NCBI RefSeq assembly: GCF_954871325.1
Contig: NC_088775.1
Span: 44,555,561-44,619,560 of the forward strand
Origin: Gordionus sp. m RMFG-2023
Lineage: Eukaryota; Nematomorpha; Gordioida; Chordodea; Parachordodidae
Length of the DNA: 64,000 nt
Direction of reading: 5' to 3'
This document shows, piece by piece, positions 49,881 to 60,413 of the stretch. The translations under genes were made by a program, and so were the position numbers. Position 1 is the stretch's first letter. Each line of letters begins with the position of its first letter. The notes beneath the pieces are model-generated. The model was not told where the DNA came from, did no database searches, and saw only the letters and a program-made list of their open reading frames with translations.

Positions 49881-50359
49881 TTAAATGCTTTCTCAAATAA
49901 AAATACCTTAAAAAATTTATGTTTCTCATTTACTTCTTTATCAAGTAATTACAATATATTTACACTTACTTATTATATAAAATCATAACCAAATATTAAT
50001 TTAAAAATTAATATAATAAAATTAATTTTTAAAAACCGCAAATTATTTTAAAGAATTAATAAAAAAATTGAAAAGATCTTAAAATTTTAATATTTTTAAT
50101 ATATTATAATGTAATGTTATTATAATATTTTTTCTCTAAAAAAAGCAATAAATCAATCAAATATCTCATTAAACATTTTCTTTGTTATTTTTATTTTCAA
50201 TATTATTTTTTAGCCATTCGTATTAACAAGCCTTTCGACTTTTAGACCTTGCGAATTTAACTGACCTTTTATATAATATTAAATATAAATAATACGTTAT
50301 ATTTTTATATTACAAATATATTATTCAAATAACGTTGAATGTCACAAGCTGACCTCCGA

Positions 50360-53300
50360 TAAATTGGAAATTTTGGTATTATTAATTTTAAATATTAATT
50401 TCAAATTTCATAATATATTTTTTTATTAGGGGTAAAATTTTTTAAAATAAAATTATTGTTATTTAAAAATATCAAGCATAAATTTATTATGACTAATAAC
50501 TATTTCTAATATACAAATTTAAATTAATATGAATTATAAAAAATTAAATATATAAACCGGTATATAAAAATAAATTTGAATTAAAAAATATTAAACGGAT
50601 ATAACCGGCGGCATATAAATACTTTAAATAAATCTGAATTATAAAATATTAAGTGGATATAACCAGGATATGAATGACTATAAAATAAATAACCCATAAT
50701 AGAAATTTAAATTTTTTTGAGCCTTAAAAATTTATATATAAAGTATAAAAAATTTAAATGTTGGAAATATGAATATTTATATTTTTTATGTAAAAGAAAA
50801 ATATATAAGACATTAAAAAATGATTGCACAAAAAATATTATAGAAACATTATATTTTTATAATGTAAAATCCAATCTTCGTTGGGATTGAGCTAATTTTT
50901 CAATTATCTCATCCGTGCTTGGCGTCAAATGCCTATGAATATTCAAAAGGGCCAGACTATTCAATCTACTTTCAGAAGTTGTACTTCTTAGGTACGTTTT
51001 TAATTTTCTTAAAGAAGAGAATGTTCTCTCATTAGTTGCAATACTAATGGGAAGAGTTGCTAATATATATAATAATTTCAATATATTGGGAAAATAATCT
51101 AAAAGATGTTGGAAATGATGCAAAGCATCCATAGCATTTTTTGGGACTATATCAACCATAGTTGTCATTCAGCTAATAAAGCATCATGAGATACATTAAC
51201 GTCTTCATGATAAAGATCTGCCAAATATTTTATTTTTTTCTATCACCATCTGAAAAAGGTTCAGAGGGCTTTTGCGGAAGTAATATCTGCAGATTGGTAA
51301 GTGCAGCTTGATGAATTAAAAACCGTTCATTTACTTGGGTTATAAATGTATCCAAAAGAGGTATAAAGACATTTATTTTATAATATTCTTATATTGACCC
51401 TATATTAATATTTGGACGATAAGCTTGCCTTGCTGCAAGTCGAGGGAGACAAATATTGAACTCGTATATCTGCTTTTGATTCAACAATAACATATAAAAT
51501 ATTAAATTTTCATCAGCATTAGCTCTAATTTCCTTGAGTTTTAATAAAATTGTCTCTGCTATTCTCATCATCTCAATCAAATCAATATCAGGTTTTTGAA
51601 AAGTATTACATAAAATAGTTGTATAATTAAATAATTTATTAATACATTCTAATGCGAAAAAAAAAATTGTTATAAGTATTGAATCCAGTAACTTGCTTGC
51701 TTCTGAATAAATATCTCTTTCAGACCATTGTGATATTTCTGTAAGAGCATTAATAATCGGCTCTTCTAACTCCATAAAAGCTGTTACTGCTCGAAGACTC
51801 CATCTTGTTGGACAAGCTTTTTGCAATTTTTTTCTCCTTGTTGGGCAAGGAGTTTCAGATATAATTCTGTTCATGACACTTGGGGTATCTAAACATCTCA
51901 TAGATGCTAGATATTTTACCTGATATAAATATAAAAAATTTAATTAAAATTATACCTAAGCAATTTGATATCAATGGTAAAGAACATGAATCCGATATTG
52001 ATTAATTATTACTTTTAATTTTTTAAGATTCTCAAATATTACATAAGCTAAAGCAGACCTAGTCATGCTTGAAACAGGAATAAATTGTAGAAACATTTCC
52101 GTGATAATGTTATTATGAGTATCTACAAATCGCGCACACAATGACATCTGCTCAATGCCAGCAATGTCTGGTCTCATCTGCCAAAATTGAGAAGCATGGG
52201 GCGGAATTGATTTCAGCAATCAATTTTTCTAAAATGATATTGTTGCAAATATCAATTATCTCATTTTGTATCTTAGGGCTAAGATAAGTAGCATTTTTAT
52301 TGCCACTAATGAGGCTCTCCATTAATACAGGATCTCCTAATGCTTTAAATTTTAAAAGGCATTATTAAAATTTAAGCTTCCTGAATCCTTGTGGCTACGT
52401 AGTGCTAGGCCTTGCAAGCCACAATATAAAATAGCCTCAATAGTTAGTTTTATCTTACATCTTTTTTCTTTTGCGATTTTAACCCTGTTTTTATCAATAA
52501 ATGATGAAATGGGAATCATATCCCCCTTTTGAATTGATTCTTTTGACGAAATCATCTCACAGCTTTTGTGATAATTTGTTTTCTGATGATTGTCAAAAAT
52601 TTCCCCCGCATCTTTGTATTTGTTGAAAGGAGTCTTAACAAGACTGTTAAGCTTAACTAGATTTCTGCCAGCATATCGTGATCCAAACAGGACACATATC
52701 TTGCAATAAGCTCCACTGTCTCGGATGGAGTATGCTAGCCTAACCATCTAGTAAAATAGCTATTTTGAAATTTTATCTTTCGATTAGCACATAAAGTTTG
52801 GGGATATTGAAAATTGAGGGGTGGAATATAAATCTATTATTAAATAAAATATTTATCATAGGTATCTTTAATATATACCTTTTTAAGAAGTATATGTCTT
52901 TCTTCTAGACTAATATTATCTTTATCTAAAAAATTAGCTAAATCATATGGATGATCATTGTACTCTAATTTTGTATAAAGATTTTAGTTTTAAGTTTATG
53001 TCTAAATATTGATGTAATTTAAAATTATTTAAAAAAAAATTATTGCTGCACATTGTTGCAATCTCATTCTTTTATTAAATTAAATATCTAAAATTATCAT
53101 TTATTAAATAATACCAGCTAAGTTATTATAAAACTGCCCAAATGTATTTTTAGAATAACTAACATTTAGATAGCTCTATATCCCGACTATCAATTATTCT
53201 TTTAACAATTCTTTCATTATTTGCTATTATGGTAGGTTTTTTAATTGCTAAAAATATTTTAAAATTAAAATTTAATTAAATTATTATACTATACTTTTTT

Positions 53301-53614
53301 TTTATTTTGGTATGATTTTCACTATCTTCAGTGTTTTTAAAAAAAAGTATAATATCCATGACTAGAAATTTGAAAATGGTGAAAAAATATAATACCGGGA
53401 AATTTAGAAATAATAGATAAATATTACGCCAAGGAAAACTTGAAAATGAAATTAATTGATAAAATAAATTAGTAAATGAAAAGGTAATAATATAAAAATT
53501 TAAAAAGAACGAGATATGAATAAATTTAATAAAATATAAATGAATATAAACAATAATATTTAAAGTATATCCGGCATCTGCATTTTATGGCTTTGGTCCC
53601 CGCTGCTTACGCCA
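50360..53614 (-). mobile_element. hAT element (ZMYM1/DUF4371-like), longer copy
   Basis: About 3.25 kb. The right end (GGCTTTGGTCCCCGCTGCTTACGCCA, split here as GGCTTTGGT and CCCCGCTGCTTACGCCA) matches the right end of the copy at 19951-22936 without its G/C run. The left end is worn and set approximately by alignment to that copy. No target duplication was found. It holds most of a transposase on the minus strand. It adjoins the right LTR of gypsy fossil 3. Confidence 0.7.
50857..52747 (-). pseudogene. hAT transposase, ZMYM1-like, decayed
   Basis: Minus-strand blocks in order: 52747-52352, a TTF-type zinc-binding start (AYCKICVLFG; later H-x4-H) and a GLALRSHKDSGSLNFNN block; 52219-51971, DUF4371-like sequence with EQMSLCARFVD, then EMFLQFIPVSSMTRSALA; 51901-51389, CPTRRKKLQKACPTRWSLRA and a long helical stretch; 51168-50857, the dimerisation domain with LPISIATNERTFSSLRKLK. 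Between 51971 and 51901 the region that should hold the conserved D-G-A-x-x-M-S-G block and the H-C-x-x-H block is missing, so a catalytic Asp and ~60-80 residues are lost. Stops separate the blocks. It cannot be an active enzyme. Confidence 0.8.
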
Positions 53615-54248
53615 ATGGAAGGATATATTATTAATTTTCCTTGACACATTCCATTTACTCAAAGTATTGATGCTTAACAAAACTTGGCTACGTCAATAAC
53701 CCTACCAGATTTCCTCATTTTTTTAAAAAAAATAACTTACTGCAAAATATCGGGGAAAAAATGAAATATTTTTTATATATTAACATTAACTAATGATAAA
53801 ACACTCCATAAACATTTATGTTAGCATTCTTATTTGTCTACCATTTTTATGACTTCCATTATAAATTCTTTTATCAGGAACAATGTTCTATTTAATATCA
53901 ACGTTTTCAACAAAAATATAATTGTTCTCGTAAATTTTTGATTGAAAAAAATAAAATAAAAATCATTAAACTTTCAAATTAACCTATATTATATTTATTT
54001 TTTAAAAAACTGCGAATATATTTATTTTTGAGTTTATTATTTAGATTAAATAAATTGATTCCAAACATGATATATTTACATTTTTATAATACGTGTAATA
54101 AGTTATATGATGTGACCTATTTACGTCTCCAACAATTTCTTAAATATAGAACAAATATTGGGTAACTTTTTTAATCTTTCAGTGTCTTTTTTCCATTTTT
54201 ATAGGATTTGTACAAATATTGTTAGAATCTTTTGACTTATTTACACTA
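53615..54248. other. No recognisable gene
   Basis: AT-rich. The right end carries TTTACACT (54241-54248), the left copy of the duplication for the next element. Confidence 0.5.
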
Positions 54249-54603
54249 GTAATCTGCATCGGGCTTACTTTTTTAAACCCGGCCCGAAATCTTTTTCAAA
54301 AAATATTTGTCCGACCGTTCTCGAAAGAATTTTATTATATTTATCCCAAAAGCCTGGCTTGACCCGGCTCGAATTTATTTAAATATATAAAAATGTAATA
54401 TATTTTTGCAATTAAAGATAATATTTTACAAATAAAAATATTGGCGCCTTATTTCTTGAATTTCACAAAATTGAATGATATTATATTCAAAAATTTAAGC
54501 CAGGCACGACCCGGCCCGAATTTTTTTTAAAATATTAGTCGCCCGATCCAATATTTTTTGAAAAACAGGCTCGAAGCCTTTTTGGGCTATTGCAGATCTC
54601 TTG
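54249..54603. mobile_element. Decayed GC-ended hAT-type element (355 bp)
   Basis: Perfect 8-bp duplication TTTACACT (54241-54248, 54604-54611). Inward from the left it reads AGTAATCTGCATCGGGC; inward from the right, CAAGAGATCTGCAATAGCCC. The subterminal regions hold CCCGGCCCGAA-type blocks. Ends and composition resemble a worn member of the CAGAGACCTGCAGG family. No coding content. Confidence 0.65.
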
Positions 54604-54712
54604 TTTACACTTCGATCGACTGCCTATATAAAAAGAATTCCCGAAAATTTTCAATCTGATTATCCCCAAATTCGAGAATATTAATCTGCGCGCTTAAATA
54701 TTTCATATAAAG

Positions 54713-55153
54713 CAGTACACGTCAATAACGCGAAACATTTTCCGCGAAATGTATTATCGCAAATGCATTACAATGTTGATTACCGCGAATGTGGGTTACC
54801 CTGAAAAGATATTTTAGCGAATTACCGCTAAAACAGTATTGCGAATTCATTAAAGCGAATGCATTACCGTGAAAATTTCGCGAATGCACTACATCGAATG
54901 TATTCCCGCGAATGCACTAGAGCAAACATATTAACGCCAAATGAATTTTCGCGAATGCATTACCGTGAATGCGAATATCGCTCTAATATTTTCGTGAAAA
55001 TGTATTCGCGGTAGTATATTCGCGCAAAAACATTTGCGGTATTAGTTTCGCGATGTTAAATCGTTGTAATGCATTCGCCGAATTTACTTTTCATGCTAAC
55101 CTACATTACGGTAAAGCATTCGCGCTAAAATTTTCCCGATATTGACATGTAAT
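54713..55153. mobile_element. Small foldback MITE of CGCGAATGCATTAC repeats
   Basis: About 440 bp. The left half holds many direct variants of CGCGAATGCATTACCG; from about 54975 on they are in reverse (TAATGCATTCGCG), so the element folds on itself. Ends are CAGTACACGTCAATA and, inward from the right, AATTACATGTCAATA. Flanking TATAAAG (54706-54712, 55154-55160) is a 7-bp match, 8 bp with one mismatch. The CAG start and flank length suggest a hAT-type MITE. Each repeat contains ATGCAT and CGCG palindromes. Confidence 0.65.
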
Positions 55154-55160
55154 TATAAAG

Positions 55161-55975
55161 TCTACCATGGCTCACTAAAGCTTATAAAACAGTTTTTACA
55201 TATCTAATATTTATTGCGCAAATGAATAACAATAAAAAAGAAAAACAGGAAATGTAAATATAATATTAGTAAAAAAATTTATATGCTTGGTTTTTTCAGG
55301 TTTCTTATATGTTTGCCAATTTTTTTTGATATTTTAAATTAGTTATTATTTATTAAAATATTTCAAGTTGTCAATTCTTATTTTTATGGAAATTTTTTTA
55401 CTTCCCATTGTGTAATTTCATTTAATTTATGTTAATCTCTTGCGATATGTTAAATAAAATTATAATACAACACATAACTGTATATGGGTGACACTGACAA
55501 ATTGATTGATTTTTTAATATTCCTTAAGTTTTCTTAAATGTTATTTCTGTAGAGCATTTGGATTATAGACATTTTTATGATAGATTTATTTTTAGATTGC
55601 TCGATATTTAAATTTTTTTACTATTAACCGTATTTTATCCATCATTTTATTCTCTCTAAGCGCCATGTATGATTGAAAATAATTCCATTCCTTCGAAATA
55701 ATAATTATTGATTATTTTAAATCATTAATAATTGAGTTTAATTTTATAAACATATCCCCCACCCCACAAATGAAATTTTATTTTTGAAGTAAACAAGGTC
55801 GTTTTAATTGGTACATCAATCATATTTTAAAATTTTTAATCTTAAAATAATGAAAGAAGGAATAAAAATGCATGATTAAATGATAACAAACGAATGAAAG
55901 AAATAAAAAATAAAACAGTTCTTGAGATTGTATTATAAATTTAAAAAATTATACTTTTCAAGATGTTAGACTTAA
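55161..55975. other. No recognisable gene; probably upstream intron
   Basis: AT-rich. It precedes the open frame of the first host exon. No further exon of that gene could be picked out with confidence. Confidence 0.45.
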
Positions 55976-56049
55976 TCAAAAACCTTGAAATTAAGCTGCA
56001 TACAATCAAAAAATAACAACCAACAAGTCAGGTGCCTCTTAACCTATAG

Positions 56050-56239
56050 GAAACTGCTGAACTTGAAATTTTCTAGGGAAATATCGATCAAAGAAATGAC
56101 GGAAGTGATGAGGCAGAGGGATAAATCGATTTCTGCTTGTGTACCCTTCGTTCCCAAACACAACAGCCGTTACGGGCCACTAATGTTTTCCTTGGCCGCC
56201 AGTATGGTCAACGATTTAAATAATCCCTCTAAAAATAAA
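56050..56239 (+). CDS. Host gene A, internal exon
   Basis: Open frame with splice borders CTATAG before 56050 and AAA/GTAGGA after 56239. It reads KLLNLKFSREISIKEMTEV, then MRQRDKSISACVPFVPKHN, then LMFSLAASMVNDLNNPSKNK. The frame is open upstream to 55976, so the acceptor could lie further left (AG also at 56033 and 56041-56045). It ends in phase 0, which matches the next exon. Composition is balanced and unlike the AT-rich flanks. The basic and polar content suggests a nuclear or chromosomal protein. The RQR-x-x-S-I and L-M-x-S-L pair recalls the segment after the coiled coil in insect shugoshin, but this is a weak resemblance. Confidence 0.6.
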
Positions 56240-56390
56240 GTAGGAAAGAATTATAAAAATAAAAAAGGAAATAAGTGCAATGCATCACTATAAGAACGAA
56301 ACAATTAATAATGACTAGGAAGAAAAAGAAAGAAATGCCATACTAAAAATTTAAATGTAAATATTTTTAAAAGATGTTTTTTTGGTTTAG

Positions 56391-56621
56391 ATAAAGACCA
56401 AGCCTCTCCTATGCAATACTCTCAAAAAGGACTGCCCATCGAAAACCGGTGCATCACTTAAACCCAATTCACCTAGCCCTAAACTAGAAATGTGCCCTAA
56501 AGTGCCTAAAAATAAAGGAGAGAATTCCCGAATCCTTGGCCCAAATAAACTCAGTTTTGCCACCCCACCTAAACCAGAACTAAAAGATCCTCATTTCCGA
56601 AATCCCGATCTCGTTCAATTA
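56391..56621 (+). CDS. Host gene A, internal exon
   Basis: 231 nt, 77 codons, phase 0 at both ends. The acceptor is TTTTTTTGGTTTAG and the donor is the consensus GTAAGA. It reads IKTKPLLCNTLKKDCPSKTG, then a Pro/Lys-rich low-complexity stretch (NSPSPKLEMCPKVPKNKGEN), then GPNKLSFATPPKPELKDPHF and RNPDLVQL. No folded domain is recognised; this looks like a disordered, basic linker with possible S-P and T-P phosphorylation sites. Clean borders, matching phases on both sides and an uninterrupted frame make it the best-supported host exon in the window. Confidence 0.75.
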
Positions 56622-56816
56622 GTAAGAGTATAAAAAATTTGTTTGTTAGTGAATTCATACTTACATACAATTATAAAAATGTCTCATTCTAGATTTTTAG
56701 TAAAAATCTCACACTTGTATAATTTAGGCAAATTTTGTTTGCAGAATTTGAGGATACATAACTTTCCTGATGTACTATTTCTTTTCAGCCGCTCAACTTA
56801 ATATGTTTTATTTCAG

Positions 56817-56933
56817 ATCGAAACATTTCCAAATCTAAGCGAACTTAAAACGAATGGCCTGAAAGCTAAATCGTGTCGAACCGTTATCTATGCTCTAAAT
56901 TCCGAAATAAATAGTAATAAAATATTCATTTGA
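56817..56933 (+). CDS. Host gene A, last exon
   Basis: Starts after TTTTATTTCAG in phase 0, runs 38 codons and stops at TGA (56931-56933). It reads IETFPNLSELKTNGLKAKSC, then RTVIYALNSEINSNKIFI. The order basic residues, S-C-R, x-V-x-Y, then N-S-E-I resembles the C-terminal box of shugoshin proteins (basic, V-N-Y, E-P-T/S-L, K-L-R), but key positions differ. Another good acceptor at 56788 would give a different, short end. A likely polyadenylation signal AATAAA followed by a GT-rich stretch lies at 57286. Gene identity is tentative. Confidence 0.6.
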   Translation: METFPNLSELKTNGLKAKSCRTVIYALNSEINSNKIFI

Positions 56934-58140
56934 CTATAGTGTGGTCAAAAGGTCAATTCGTTCCCATTTAATCTATCCAATTATACTATAACCATATTGA
57001 TTATTAATGTTCACTATATGCATTCCCAACGTAAAATCCTAAGTTGACCACCTCGGCCTTACATAGTGGTCATTTTATTAAAATCACGAAATATCTTGAA
57101 AAGTTATCGTTCACATAAAAAAAATTTCATGAATATTTACTTTTTTACCATTTTTAGCCTAATCTTAACGTTACGATTCAGGTGTTTTGGCTCTTTTGAT
57201 CTTCCAGGTCCCAAAATGTTTCCAAGTTAAGATAATATATAGTATTTCGGGTAGAATTTCTTTTTTGTAAATAATTTTTGAAAAAAATAAAATATGTTCG
57301 GTTCCTCGTGTCTGGTCTTATTTCACTTTTCTAAGAAGGCTTAGAGCCAAAATACACAAATTTGTGCATTTTATATAATTATATTTTGTAAAAGTTATTT
57401 TGAAATTTAGAAACAGGTGATAGGTCAAACAATTCCAGAAAACTCAATCACTACGTTCTTCAAAGATCTCACGGATGCAAGCTCATTATAGACTCTTTAG
57501 AAACACAAGTTTTTTTTTAAACAAAACATTTACTATACACAATAAAAATAATCCATATCTAATTTGAAGAGCCTGGAAAAACATATGCTCAATTTTGACT
57601 AGTTTTCAATTCAATAAAATCTACCGCGCAAATTTGACCTGGCCCTAATAAGAACTGGGTCTTTTATTTTTATCTTAAATGAATGAAATAGATCTCTATA
57701 GTTTATTGGGCGAGACTTGCTTATCACGAATATAATTTGATCTCTTGGAAATATTTCGCGATTTCAGTTTTTATATTAATATTACTAAACTTTTTTTTTA
57801 AAACGAAAATAAACAGTTGAAAGACAACGAGAACGCTAAAAAAAACGAAATAGATTGTGTTAAATCTAGTCACGCTGAAATGTTGACACGAGTCGAGGCG
57901 AATCATAAAACCGTTCTAAAAGGTTTTTAATAAATAAATATAAAGGAGGGGAAATTATAAAATATAATAAAAAGAAAGTTGATTAGTAAGAAGATGCAGA
58001 TGGAAAGGCGAATAAAGAAGGGTGACAGAGATGCACCGAGACTATTATAATTTGGTATCGGTTATTAGTATCTATAAATTAAAAGTATCGTATATTGTTA
58101 TACGCCTGTAGGAAGATTATTAAGATTCCTTCTTTTGAAA
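56934..58140. other. 3' flank of gene A and spacer to gene B
   Basis: Contains AATAAA at 57286-57291 followed by GTTCGGTTCCTCGTGTCTGG, a plausible poly(A) signal with a downstream GU-rich element for gene A. At 57415-57495 a 24-codon open stretch after an AG might be an alternative last exon, but support is weak. A minus-strand frame at 57724-57906 with a hydrophobic segment is probably chance. Confidence 0.4.
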
Positions 58141-58266
58141 ATGAAACGCATTTTAGCCAAAGAAAACGAGTCCAACAGCTGGAAACAGAAATATCTTAAT
58201 TTAAGGAATCATCACACCTCTGTCAAGATCGCCAATAGACGCAATATACAGGCTTTGGACAACAAG
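58141..58266 (+). CDS. Host gene B, coiled-coil exon (first seen)
   Basis: From ATG at 58141, 42 codons to a donor GTTTTT, ending in phase 0. It reads MKRILAKENESNSWKQKYLN, then LRNHHTSVKIANRRNIQAL and DNK. The Lys/Glu-rich, leucine-spaced pattern suits a coiled coil. The frame is open a little upstream, and AG acceptors at 58110-58111 and 58123-58124 could make this an internal exon. The next exon seen, 63876-63980, also starts in phase 0 and continues the coiled coil, so the two probably belong to one gene with a 5.6-kb intron. Possibly related to gene A. Confidence 0.55.
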
Positions 58267-58334
58267 GTTTTTTTATTTTAGAAAACTTATGTTATGACCC
58301 TTGATGATGATTTATATATTTTTTATTCTTTCTT

Positions 58335-60413
58335 TATCGTTTATTGGCGGTTTCCCGGGTTTACCCGAGTAAGCCAATTTTCCTTCTGATCCCTTTTACT
58401 TTTTGCGATCATGGGCGTCAAATTGTGAGACCCTTTGTTTTCATGTCAACCATAATCCCTTTCATCCACGTCTTCGTTGGTCTTCCTCGAGGTCTTGATC
58501 ATTAATTCCGAAGTGCATCTCTTAACCCAATTATCTTTTTTTTGTTCAATGTGCCCAAACCATCTCAGTCTGTTTTTTCTCATCACAACTCCAATTGCTT
58601 CTATACCAGTTCTTTCCAGCAATTCGTTTCTTGTTTTTCTCTATCCCATAAACACCCCACATATCCATCTGGCCATTCTCATCTCCGTTTTTTCTATTTT
58701 GGTTTTATGCGCCAATTACCAACGTTTCGTCACAGTAGATTATACAGTTTCTCATACAGCTTATAAACTTTCCCTTTCAGCTTCAGAGATACGTTTTTAT
58801 CTGTTAGAATAGAAGACATCTCTCTAAACTTCTTCCATGCGTATCTTACCCTTGCAACAACAGCTGAATCAACCTCCATCTGCGTTTAACGTGTCACACG
58901 AATGACAGATCTTTTTCACTTTTTCAAGAGTAGCTCCATTACCCATATTTGCCACCCTTTTTTACGTTATCATTATCATGAACCCCTTTCACGCATGTTG
59001 TACAGGTAAAAGCCTCGCTTGCTTTTATTAAACTCTCTTTTCACCACTACATCTTTTATGCACCAATTTCTCACAGCTGGTGCATTGGATTTATTTCCTA
59101 GCAACACCTTTCCCACACACATCACATGGTCAATGCCTGTTTTTTCCTTATTTTCACTCCAATCATCACCTTAATCTTTCCTTCGTTTACTTTTAAACCT
59201 TTTGCTTCCATACCGTCTTCCATATGATTATCTTATCCATTAATTCTACTTCATTTATTACCAGCAGTACAAGATCGTCAGCATATTAAAGTTTTCAAGG
59301 CAGTCCTTCATGAACCTCTCTCGTTACCACCTATATTACTATGATAAATATTAATGGGCTCAATACTGATCCTTGATATAGCCACACTTTTGTTTCAAAG
59401 CTTTCGCTATTTCCACCATGAATCCTAACAACTGTTCGGGTATCCTCATAATTGCCATCTCTACCAAAATCAACCAGTCCTCTACACCTAATTTTATCAG
59501 CCCACTTAACTTCACGCGGAACCCTGTCAAACGTCTTCTCCAAGTCTGCAAAAGCTTAATAAATTGTCTTTTTCTTCGCTTGATTCCTTTCTTGCATTTA
59601 TCTTACCACGAAAATCGCATCCAAAATTCCTTTTCCTAAAACCAAATTATATATCATCACTTTTACTTGATCTCTGATTTTCTTTCTCAAAATTCTCTCG
59701 AAAATTTCTATTCCATGCTCAAGGAGTTTAATTGGCCGATATGAACCACAATCTAACGGATCACCTTTTCCCTTAAAAATCGGTTAACTACGCTTCTTCT
59801 CCAGTCCGCGAAACTTCCTTCATATAAGATCGGTCTCTCATACATTCCACTCCAAGTTTGTCCGCTGCATTTATCATTTCCATAACCACCTTTGTTCGGC
59901 ATCCTTCCTTCTATGTTTCTCATCCCAAAGCTAAAACCTCCATGAACTTCTTCATATCCTTTAACCTGTTCATCAACATGATCATTAAAATCGCCGCTGA
60001 TCATAATTGCCTCCCCATTAGGCACGCCTGATATCATTTTTAACAGTTTATCCCAAAATATAACTTTCTCTTCGTTGTTTCTGCCGACTTGAGGGGTATA
60101 CGCTGAGATCATATTCAATATTCTTTTACCAACGACCAATTTGACTACTAATACCCATAATTCAATCTTTTCACGAAATAGTATCCTCAGTCATACTTGG
60201 CCTTTCCCATCTATCTTGTTTCTTGGACACACCATATATCTACCCTCCTTCTGTTTAGCGCATCCACTATCTTGTCAACTTTACCTGTCATGCTACCAAT
60301 ATTCAACCGTAGCTACCTGACCGGTTTCTACACAAAGTGTAAAGTCGTTTATGACCATCGTATGGTTGAGTTTCTCGTTCCACCGGTCCCATCCCTATTT
60401 TTATCGTAAGCTG
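58335..60413 (-). mobile_element. RTE-like LINE, decayed, endonuclease to C-terminus
   Basis: Minus-strand LINE about 2.1 kb long. In coding order: an endonuclease start near 60300-60190 with GKVDKIVDALNRRRVDIWCV-like sequence; 60139-59753 with ISAYTPQVG and MISGDFNDHV, both endonuclease motifs; reverse transcriptase at 59551-59331 with K-T-F-D-R-V-P-R-E-V (motif A) and QGSVLSPLIFI (motif B); YADDLVLLV near 59285-59260 (catalytic box) followed by E-G-K-G-L-K-V-N-E-G-K-like sequence; a C-terminal region at 58770-58440 with RMARWICGV and RLRWFGHIE. Several frame changes and stops; inactive. The 3' end near 58335 shows no clear tail. It lies in the intron of gene B, antisense to it. Confidence 0.8.

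Larger units (their letters stand above)
45430..50253. mobile_element. Satellite-armed foldback transposon FB2 (4.8 kb)
   Basis: An 8-bp duplication AATTTAAC (45422-45429, 50254-50261) flanks ends GGGTAGGTCTATAAGTCG and CGCAAGGTCTAAAAGTCG. Both arms have a ~390-bp AT-rich leader followed by tandem ~146-bp satellite units: about four in the left arm (47233-47770) and about fifteen in the right (47771-49880), meeting head to head at 47766-47775. The intact LTR at 41286-41450 shows the target without insert. A GC-ended hAT (45557-46962) has jumped into the left leader. No transposase frame is seen, so FB2 is nonautonomous or the gene is gone. A one-armed relative lies at 12604-14562. Confidence 0.85.
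41286..50340 (-). mobile_element. Ty3/gypsy fossil 3, LTR split by a foldback element
   Basis: A minus-strand fossil with an LTR pair: 41286-41450 whole, and 45327-45429 continued at 50254-50340 beyond a nested 4.8-kb element. Parts recognised: integrase (about 41500-42350), RNase H tail and spacer (42375-42659), reverse transcriptase (42946-43560), protease region (43880-44040) and zinc knuckle (44090-44250), gag region (44300-45290). It is broken, with roughly ten or more breaks. The LTRs differ at many positions, so it is clearly older than gypsy fossil 2. The protease and knuckle order resemble fossil 2, suggesting a related lineage. A 305-bp MITE (44881-45185) lies in the gag region. Confidence 0.75.

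Noticed and set aside
57415-57495. Possible alternative last exon of gene A (open 24 codons after an AG)
   Set aside because: Acceptor lacks a pyrimidine tract, the frame is short, and the AATAAA signal at 57286 lies before it.
57724-57906. 60-residue minus-strand frame with one membrane-like helix
   Set aside because: Single short frame in AT-rich DNA where Phe/Ile/Leu codons are common; no neighbour or motif supports it.
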